64,000 nucleotides of DNA. Source: Siphonodentalium dalli (lineage: Eukaryota; Mollusca; Scaphopoda; Gadilida; Siphonodentaliidae). Below, one piece after another: positions 56,529 to 64,000 of the stretch (positions are counted from its first letter, which is position 1; the number at the start of each line of letters is the position of its first letter). The DNA is taken from contig CP136066.1 in NCBI GenBank assembly GCA_032622095.1, positions 100,585,319 through 100,649,318 on the forward strand, in the 5' to 3' direction. The position numbers were made by a program, and so were the translations under genes. Below the pieces are notes generated by a model, which was not told where the DNA came from, ran no database searches, and was given only the letters and a program-made list of their open reading frames with translations.

Positions 56529-56658
56529 AGGTACTCAATCCGATCAGACGCTCCTAAATTACCATTTCTTTGGCTTTGGCGGTAAAATTGATTCGAGTCG
56601 AGGAACCTACTCATCAAAGCTCAGATTGATCAGATATCGATTTTTGAAGTTTGTTAAT
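56529..56658 (-). mobile_element. truncated TTAA MITE
   Basis: Inverted relative of the right part of 23762-23979, beginning AGGTACTCAATCCGATCAGA after TTAA (56525-56528) and ending without the other terminus. Confidence 0.9.
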
Positions 56659-56687
56659 TCAATTGTTTGTGGACCAGAAACACGAGG

Positions 56688-56796
56688 TCAAACGGACGGT
56701 CTTGTAGATAAAGATGGATAACTCTAAAACCAAGTGGTAATAATAACTACTTGATTTTAGAGTTATCCATCTTTATTTGCAAGACTGTCCGTTTGA
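56688..56796. mobile_element. 109-bp palindromic MITE
   Basis: TCAAACGGACGGTCTTGTAG at 56688 is mirrored at the right end with one change. Stems of about 42 bases include GATGGATAACTCTAAAA. The right edge abuts the 3' tail of the LINE fragment. Confidence 0.88.
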
Positions 56797-58080
56797 ATTC
56801 AAATTCAAATTGTTTATTTGGTATATAATCCAATTATAAGATTATTACCAACTCATATAAAGGACATAACAAAAGGACATTTACATCAATACATGTAAAC
56901 AATCAAGTACCTAGATAAACAAAGTGTAGGTTAGAATATTCATGAGTTGCCTAACTTTTTAATTAGAAGTTTGGGTGGAGCTTACTAATAATAAATAGTT
57001 ATTTGCCAATATGTGGTTATAATCTGATAATATAACAAGAGCGGGTTCAGTTCGCAAGCTCATTCCTTTTTTATACATTTTGTAAACTCCCATCATACAA
57101 ATTTTCTTTATGAATGTGTCGACTTCATTTGGACTTTATATGAAATTAACTTTTTCATCATCGCTATAGTTAATAAATTCTGGAATATTGGACTGAATTT
57201 TCTCAAGCATTATCTTTCTCTCAGGGTTAAGGGGCTTACAGTCTATAATAAAATGCTTTTCGTCCTCCACTCCATTCTTACAAATAGGACAAATTCGGTC
57301 TTTTAGTTCAAGTTTTGGTCTGCCCTTTTCAATTAATAACTGACTGTCACTAATCCTAATCTTGGTATAAGTAGTTATTACTTCAATATCTAAGTCAGCT
57401 AATAGGTAATTTTCAAATTGAAACAAATTTTTCAGTTTTCTATAAAACCTTAATTGATTGCCGTTGGGTTTATTCTCATCGCTAAATAGTTTTTTCCAGA
57501 ACTCGGTAAACCTGATTTGTAATTTCTTTTCCACCTCTCGAGATACTCCCCTGATATTATAGTTATTCCTATGTTTAACCGATTCACTACCTAAGTCTAC
57601 TTTTTCCAGAATTATTTTTATTTTATCACAAAAGCCCATCTCAAATTTCATATTTTCCCAATAAGCCTTGTATACTAATGACTCAGGGTTAGATTGAACC
57701 ACGTGGTTGTGATAGTTTAAACTGTTCTTTATTCCAGAAATGTAGACGGGGAATATTCCTAATTCTCCAAAACAAGCCATTTTGGTGGCAAATATATTAA
57801 CACCAAGAACAAATTTCATTTGACTTCTATCTGGGAGAAATGTACTTGATCTAGTCTCAAATTCAGATCCTCTCCGAACAATGTGGTCTGGAGTGGTCAG
57901 CTCCCCGCCATATAAGGATATGGGTTTAACACAACTATGGTACAGTTTTAATAATGGCATAATATTTTTCTTAGCCCCGTAGAATTTACTTCTTATACAA
58001 AATGAGGCTTTTGTGGCTTTCTTATCTATGCTCATGTTATCATCATGTTTAGTAATCGCTATGTATACCTCGTCTTTGGT
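56797..58080 (-). mobile_element. 5'-truncated LINE with 3' tail
   Basis: The minus frame 58035-57136 gives FCIRSKFYGAKKNIMPLLKL, CVKPISLYGGELTTPDH, MKFVLGVNIFATKMACFGEL, then EITTYTKIRISDSQLLIEKG-like sequence and a knuckle (CPICKNGVEDEKHFIIDC). Reading on from the stop, the 3' region ends with AATTTGAATTTGAATT, a short tandem tail typical of many LINEs. The 300-codon frame is unbroken, so the copy is fairly young. It is related to the fragments at 24.8 and 43.4 kb in layout but not close in sequence. Confidence 0.87.
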
Positions 58081-58765
58081 GATATTTGCTTAGATGGCGT
58101 CCGATATTTTTGGATGACTGTTCCGGTTTGTGATATTTTCAGTCACCATTTACAAGAAAGCGAGGCTGCTATTCGTCAGTAATGGCGGTCTTCGGCAAAG
58201 ATTCTGGCATTCTTGCCGAAGATTTGCAGGACATCGGCTAATCCATTCTCTTTGATAAGTTCCAACAACGGAAAATTGTGAAGCAACACATATCGTATAC
58301 ATATAACGATAAAACCGACTCACATAATCACGACACCATCTGCTATATACAATCATATCACATCATATACTGTCGAAACAACATCATATAATGTCGAAAC
58401 GACATCATATAGTGTCGAACCCACATAGTATATACTGACGAAACCATCTCACATATATATACATAGTCTTGCATTGTTAAACCATGGGGATATGAATGTT
58501 ATACGCAGAGAATGCTTGTTCTCATATAGTCTTCTCTATTATATATTCATTACCTCGTGTTGACTATAGCTACGACGAGCGTATGCTATGTTACCGGAAC
58601 ATGTTACAAAACAAATATGGGATATAATGAATAATGTTTAAACCAAAACAATCATGGTCAGTGCTATAGTGAATCGACAGCTTACCATGCTAGTTGAATC
58701 ATGGTTTTAATACGATAACTATAGTGTTCATATACGATTCATGACTTTACCGTGGTATTGTGGTA
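58081..58765. other. unassigned sequence and ACCATGGT-rich repeat, part 3
   Basis: 58190-58225 contains a small hairpin (TCTTCGGCAAAGATTC...TTGCCGAAGA). 58350-58440 is the inverted echo of the 56.2-kb array. 58640-58765 belongs to the ACCATGGT-rich repeat. Confidence 0.5.
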
Positions 58766-60241
58766 GAAATGTTACTATGCTGAAGATCGGCTATATACTC
58801 AAATATAATTTTACCATATAAAGTATAACAACGGTTTTTTTTCTTGAATGATATGATGAGAAAATCACGTCTACAGATTCCGAATCACTGTGCTCGATGG
58901 CATTCGAGTTGTCTATGTATTGCGTTAAAGGGATACTGTATACTCAAATGTTGTCGTTGGTTTCTTTAGTCTCTGAGTTGTAGAATAAGATAACCATATT
59001 TCCATTATTTGAAATTCTGTTGATTACGAGGTAATGTTACGGATGGCAGATTAGCCGGAATGCGAAAATACCAATTGTCGTTGTCGAGTAATTTTTGGAC
59101 AGTTTTCAAGCAAATGTATCAAATAAATGTTATATTATATGCATACTAGTCCCATATACTCATTAAGTCATTGCATAGTCACTATCAGTGAGTGGCTTGA
59201 GTTTACGTCCAGTATCAACATCATTTTTTGATTACGTCTTGTATACGGAAATTCGTAAAACCATAGTTTTGCCACACCAAAATACCAGTTGCAACTTAAC
59301 TATGGTTTATTTTACTATGGTCTTTATCACGGTGATTGGCATAGTTCTACAACTCAATTTAAAACGGCGTTTGATTGGTAACGCTATGGAAATCCCTTTC
59401 ACGCAGATAATCATAAACATTGTGTCCATTTGCGTATCGTCTGAAATCAGAAAGTGTCGACATTATAACTCGAATGTCATCCAGCACAGTGATTCGGAAT
59501 CTACGGGCGTGATTTTCTCATCGGAAATGCCGAGGAGTTAGTAAAATGGTGGTATGCTCATATTTGATTTAAACATATTTTATTGTATATCAATTATATA
59601 CATGGGGATTGGGACACAAGTTTTGTCAACTTAGTGACGTCCCTCTCCCGCACAAAAAGGTATAACATAACATTTAAACAAGATGACAGGATGAAATTTG
59701 TGAATATTTAAGCAGGGAAACAGATGTGAATAATTGTACAGAGTGTGCTATGAGTGGAGTTTTATTGTGTCCAGTTTTACCCTCACGTTTTCATAAGTTA
59801 TATCTAAAAAGGCCGGGCATTTAAATTTGTAATTGTTTTCAATGACATAACAGAGAAAAATATATGATCGAAATTACCCAAAACGTTTAGTTGCAGTAAT
59901 GTAAGACTGTGTAATATGAAATAGCAATATATTTCCTCTGTGGTATGTTCATAACTTCATATATATCCCAAATTCGGTTCGGGCACGTTGCCAGATATGG
60001 ATATATAGGTTGCAACACTCTTTCTGCGATGCTGCAATTTTCGCCAGGAAGAAAGATTTAACACATAATTCAAGCCGCCGAATGCGATAATATTTCACGT
60101 AGTGTCCATTAGCGACCAACCCATTTTCCATTAAAAATGTAGGAAGACGAACACAAAGATGCATTTAACACTACGCGTCTGCTGTTACAGAACCATGCAA
60201 GAACCTACGTCATCAATCAAGTCTCTAACACAAAGCGGTTT
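58766..60241 (+). repeat. duplicated repeat block, copy 2
   Basis: Matches 1-955, with an extra segment of about 110 bases near the left end (58784-58890) and a 383-base insertion at 59557-59939. The right end stops inside the LINE ORF1 start (CACAAAGCGGTTT), so a stub of that LINE 5' end is present without the rest. Inverted copies of GATTCCGAATCACTGTGCT at 58877 and about 59480-59500 bound the core. Confidence 0.85.
59557..59939. mobile_element. 383-bp insertion with 8-bp target duplication
   Basis: Absent from copy 1 of the block (near base 695). Flanked by GTGGTATG on both sides (59549-59556, 59940-59947). No inverted ends are visible, and the sequence is AT-rich without coding capacity. 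The class is not assigned. Confidence 0.75.
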
Positions 60242-60999
60242 TTACTTTAAATTTGTTTAAAACATATGTGACCCGCCATATCAAATCCAGTCGTAATGTG
60301 CCAATGCATTCTCTTATATATGCGAGTCGATCATAGGACATTATCAATGCATATTAAAACAATCTCGTAAAAACTCATATATATAACTGAACTTTACAAG
60401 GAAAATGTGTAACGACTATGCCCCCATTTTGAATATCAAACACACACTCAACCATTTAATAGATGTTCGTAAAGTGCAAATAATCCCTTTCATTCGTGAG
60501 TCAGTCTGGTCTCGTAAAAATAAGCACAATACGGGCTTATATTTATGAATGTCGCATTTTATGTCCATATATTATAGAGCTTATTTGAGGAAAAATACGC
60601 TATATAATTTTATATGGCCGTAAATGTGTCGTTCAAAATAAGCCCGTATAGAGCTTATTTCAATACGAAATAAGCTCATGTAGGCACTATTTAATCAACT
60701 TCTTTTCATCGACACGATTTAACAGATGAACGCTCTTTATAATGTCTTTTTAATGAATGGCCCGCGCCATTCAATGAAATAACGGCTATACGTTCTATAT
60801 GAACTTATTTAAGAATCAAATAAGTCCAATGTGAACATAAGTGAATATTTAGGTCTTATACGAATCTATTTGTAGGAAGATATGTTGCGTGACGACAATA
60901 ACCCCTGCAACAATTATATCTAGCTCATAAATTGCATGAGTTCCTGCTGGCAGCTATCCGAAAGTCTGAATCGACGGTTTGGTGATTATACATTAGTGA

Positions 61000-61329
61000 C
61001 GCTGAAGGGGTCACTCTCACCAAAAAAGGTGCTGAAGGGTACACAGGATTTGAAAATGTGCTGAATGATACACAGGGTTTCTGATCGGCGCTAACGCCGT
61101 TCCTTAAACTGTGTTTCTGAAAGTCTGGCGCCCATCAGCAGTTTGTATTCAATTGATTTTAATGTTCATTGGAACGTAAACAATTATTCTCTAACTGAAC
61201 TCGTGACAGATACGAAAACTAAACATCATTTAGAACGAGATTTCAAAACCTGTGTACCCTTCGGCACTTTTTCAAAACCATACCTGTGTACCCTTCAGCA
61301 CTTTTTTTGGTGAGCGTGACCCCTTCAGC
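61000..61329. mobile_element. MITE with 8-bp target duplication
   Basis: The ends GCTGAAGGGGTCAC and their inverted copy are about 55 bases long and include CTCACCAAAAAAGGTGCTGA. Flanked by ATTAGTGA (60992-60999, 61330-61337). An inner diverged repeat of the end (GTGCTGAA-G-TACACAG) occurs twice on the left. The 8-bp duplication suits hAT-like elements. Confidence 0.85.
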
Positions 61330-61533
61330 ATTAGTGATATCTATAGGTTCCTGACTCAATTCTGGCGATAAAACAGGTCGATACATAAAGTTTTTAACGC
61401 AACAGATTTTTACAAGGATGATGCATGCCACAGAAAGACTTTTTCAAGTCATATAATTGAGAAAAATCCCAGAATTTTGTTCAGCATGAAAAAATGAGAG
61501 TTCGTTGCTAGCCTATTCGTGATATGGCTTTAA

Positions 61534-62061
61534 AGGCACAGGCGGCGTTCGTTGCAGAACTATTCATATTTGTTCAAATTGCTATCAACAGAAGGAATAT
61601 TGAAAATATATATAGTTTTGTTCATATGCCAAACATAATCAGCGCGTAAATAGTATATTGTCGTCAAGACGTACGATGGTGTACGTAAACAAGAGCCTGC
61701 TCGTGTTACAGAAGTTGTGCTTCTGTTTACATAACACATCGCAATTCTATTGGTTAATCGCACACAAATGATATAAACGCTCTTTATACTTATTTCCATA
61801 TCAGGAAAACAGTAACAAATAACGCTCTTTATTTTTACAATATCCGGATCTAAACAAAAGCCAGGTAACGTAACGTTTTTTGCTTTTGAAAGTTTACTTA
61901 ACAAAGGAAAAATAATTGACAATAACATACTGTTTATGCCATATTTCTGATTGGTATAAGAACAAGGTCTGTCTATGTTTTACTATTCTTTCTGTTTATG
62001 GCGGTTTTTGACGGAGGTGAATATTTGAACAGCATACCCACCGCCAACGCCGCCCATATCT
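61534..62061. mobile_element. 528-bp TTAA-flanked element
   Basis: Flanked by TTAA (61530-61533, 62062-62065). The ends share AG...GGCGGCGTT inverted (AGGCACAGGCGGCGTT and AGATATGGGCGGCGTT). The corresponding place in copy B (29652-29670) reads GGCTTTAATAAAGAGC, the empty site. A 122-codon minus frame inside shows no motif. Confidence 0.9.
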
Positions 62062-62634
62062 TTAATAAAGAGCTTTCATTTCTCTTATGTGTGGAATGTT
62101 GAGAATGGTTAGTATAGCTGGAAAATTTCTGTGACCACGGTTTCATTCACATAGCTGCTTCATTTTGAACTGTAAGCACTATTAATATTGCATGGAAGTT
62201 GTTAAATATGTTCGTAAATACAAATACCTTTTTCACTCGTGACAACAATAGCTCCTGCAACAACTATCTAGCTCATAAACTGTGTGAGTTCCAGATAGCC
62301 GCTATCCGAAAGTCTGAATGGACGGTTTAGAGAATGTGTGTAAGCCTCTGTACTTGAGGATTTCCCTTATTTACGATCTTGCTACGCGACATTCTTCCGA
62401 TTTTCCATTTTTACCACGCATGTTTAGACTGCATATATGGTACCTTTCCACAAACGACATTTATGGCACACTAAATTATCATCTGTGCCAGCAAATCACA
62501 TTTATCCAATATCTAGGTTGATGACTAAAGGCATATATCCAACAATTGGGCATTGGGAATAATGTTGCAAAGACATCTATAATTCCACCGGAGGATAAAT
62601 GTGATCTTGCGTAACCCCTTTAAATACATGATAA

Positions 62635-63475
62635 AGGGAGGGGAGGGGGAGTGGGGAGGGGGAGGGGAGAAGGGAGAGGGGAGATGGGGAGGGGAGAGAG
62701 GGGGAGGGGATAGAGGGGGAGGGGAGAGAGGGGGAGGAGAGAGAGAGAGATGGGAAGGAGAGAGATAGAGAGGGAGAGAAGAGAGAGAGGGGGAGGAGAG
62801 AGAGAGAGAGGGGGAGGAGAGAGAGAGAGGGGGAGGAGAGAGAGAGGGGAGGAGAGAGATAGGGTGGAGAGAGAGGGGAGAGAGAGGGGAGAGAGAGAGA
62901 GGGTGGAGAGCGAGGGGAGAGAGAGGGGAGAGAGAGGGGCAGAGAGAGAGGGGCAGAGAGAGAGAGGGGGAGAGAGAGGGGCAGAGAGAGAGGGGGAGAG
63001 AGAGAGGGGAGAGAGAGAGAGAGGGGGAGAGATAGAGAGAAGGGGAGAGAGAGAGGGGGATAGAGGGGGAGAGAGAGAGGGGGAGAGAGAGGGGAGAGAG
63101 AGAGAGGGGGAGAGAGAGAGAGGGGGAGAGAGAGAGAGGGGGAGAGAGGGGAGAGAGAGAGAGGGGGAGAGAGATGGGGGAGAGAGAGAGAGAAAAGGGG
63201 AGAGAGAGAGAGAGGGGGAGAGAGAGAGAGGGGAAGAGAGGGAGGGAGAGAGAGAGGGGGAGAGAGGGGGAGAGAGAGAGGGGGAGAGAGAGAGGGGGGA
63301 GAGAGAGGAGGGGAGAGAGAGGAGGGGGAGATAGAGGGGAGAGAGGGCGGAGAGCGAGGGGGAGAGAGAGGGCGGAGAGCGAGGGGGAGAGAGAGGGGGA
63401 GAGAGAGGGGGGAGAGAGGGGAGAGAGAGAGAGAGAGGGGGAGAGAGAGAGAGAGATGGGGGAGAATGGGTCTGG
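62635..63475. repeat. 840-bp GAGAGGGG microsatellite
   Basis: An almost pure purine strand made of GAGAGAGAGG/GGGGGAGA words. It produces artefact frames of up to 310 codons (S, L and P on minus; R, E and G on plus). In copy B the same position holds only about 33 bases of GA. Confidence 0.97.
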
Positions 63476-63540
63476 TTTTTGATGAGGGAAATAAACGCAC
63501 TGAAAACAATTGTGGCTGTTAACCTAAATGAAATATGTTA

Positions 63541-63902
63541 CAGTTATCACAATTAATGAGCCGTCGGGAAAACGATAGATCATAGTTGAAATCTACCGTC
63601 AACAACATTTTCAAAAAACGCGAATCACCGTAAAATGTATCGTTTCCGTGTTTCCTTGTTTATAAATACATATATTTATTTCTTATTATAGCATGTTTAT
63701 CTATTGCAATTTATGTTATATATTGTAGTTTATTGAATAAAGTTTATGTAATCAGTAATGAGGTGCTCGGGTCTCGAAAACTCTTACTGACGGCGGCAAT
63801 ATATTCCGATGGTTTTGCGATTTTCTGTAAACCGAACACCTCTCTAAACCGAACAGAAGGGCCGGTCGGAAGTGTGTCGGTTTAGAGTGCATGGCTTTAC
63901 TG
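63541..63902. mobile_element. 362-bp TA-flanked element with CAG/CTG ends
   Basis: Begins CAGTTATCAC and ends GGCTTTACTG, between TA at 63539-63540 and TA at 63903-63904. Joining the flanks reproduces copy B exactly (ATGTTATCACAATTTCAACT at about 31460). The right end, inverted (CAGTAAAGCC...CTCTAAACCGA), resembles pogo/Tigger-type ends. AATAAA and ATTGAATAAAGT words occur inside. Confidence 0.8.
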
Positions 63903-64000
63903 TATCACAATTTCAACTCATTTCATACTTGCAATGCTTCAAAATGTGTAAATAGGGAAAGTTGAACAGATTATTTGGAATTAATGTATGTTTGATCCTA

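Larger units (their letters stand above)
60340..64000 (+). repeat. long repeat family D, copy A (most complete)
   Basis: The first part (60340-60800) pairs with 23990-24490, and the rest pairs with 29176-31560. Insertions specific to this copy are at 61000-61329, 61534-62061 and 63541-63902, and a GA array replaces 30293-31375 of copy B. The family contains ATAAAGAGC and AATAAGCTCATAT words but no coding sequence. The window ends inside it. Confidence 0.85.

Noticed and set aside
62577-63509. 310-codon S/L/P-rich minus frame and R/E/G-rich plus frames
   Set aside because: They are translations of the GAGAGGGG microsatellite.
1-64000. tRNA, rRNA or other structured RNA genes
   Set aside because: I found no cloverleaf with A and B boxes and no rRNA-like stretch by reading; a covariance search would be needed to exclude small ones.

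Overview
The window looks like nuclear DNA of a marine invertebrate animal. It is AT-rich and holds spliced genes with GT-AG junctions, LINE retrotransposons, Helitrons, many terminal-inverted-repeat (TIR) elements and long simple repeats. Nothing bacterial is visible: no operons and no dense coding. The species cannot be named from the sequence. No retrovirus, LTR element or capsid gene was recognised.

The one host gene I can support is a rhodopsin-class (7TM) G-protein-coupled receptor on the minus strand. Exon 1 is at 52215-52937 (TM1 to the proline of TM6) and the last exon is at 35726-36355 (end of TM6, TM7, cytoplasmic tail). They are joined in phase 0 across an intron of about 15.9 kb that is packed with mobile DNA. 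The receptor's 5' leader has diverged relatives near both ends of the window (about 655-835 and 59500-60110).

Region by region: 1-960 is a repeat block duplicated at 58766-60241. From 881 to about 12400 runs a LINE with ORF1 and an endonuclease-reverse transcriptase ORF2. Its ORF2 is split by a 7050-bp TIR element (3481-10530, 8-bp target duplication) with arms over 2 kb long and a compact TATA-driven C2H2 zinc-finger gene. An 8.1-kb TA-flanked element (12747-20848) carries decayed pieces of a minus-strand gene with nuclease-like motifs, plus palindrome-rich sequence, a 205-bp satellite and a 48-bp minisatellite. Next come two Helitrons (20893-22747), a TTAA MITE, a truncated LINE, a foldback element with a minisatellite in its arms (25575-26803), another LINE fragment and the first part of a long duplicated block (29.2-31.6 kb). 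A TA-flanked element lies at 31594-33248.

The receptor intron (36356-52214) holds a 2.6-kb foldback element, a MITE family with G/C homopolymers (39.7, 44.3 and 47.8 kb), a head-to-tail Helitron dimer (41548-43348), two LINE fragments, a CAGTG-terminated 3-kb element and a MITE ending 21 bp from the splice donor. Upstream of the receptor lie a second Helitron dimer (53610-55857), a decayed MITE, a LINE 3' fragment (56797-58080) and the second copy of the long block (60.3-64.0 kb). That second copy is interrupted by three small transposons, two of which have a clean empty site in the first copy.

Few genes here act together. The window is mainly a record of nested insertions around and inside one receptor gene. 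The best-supported insertions are those with target duplications or empty sites: the 7-kb element, the Helitrons, and the TTAA and TA elements.
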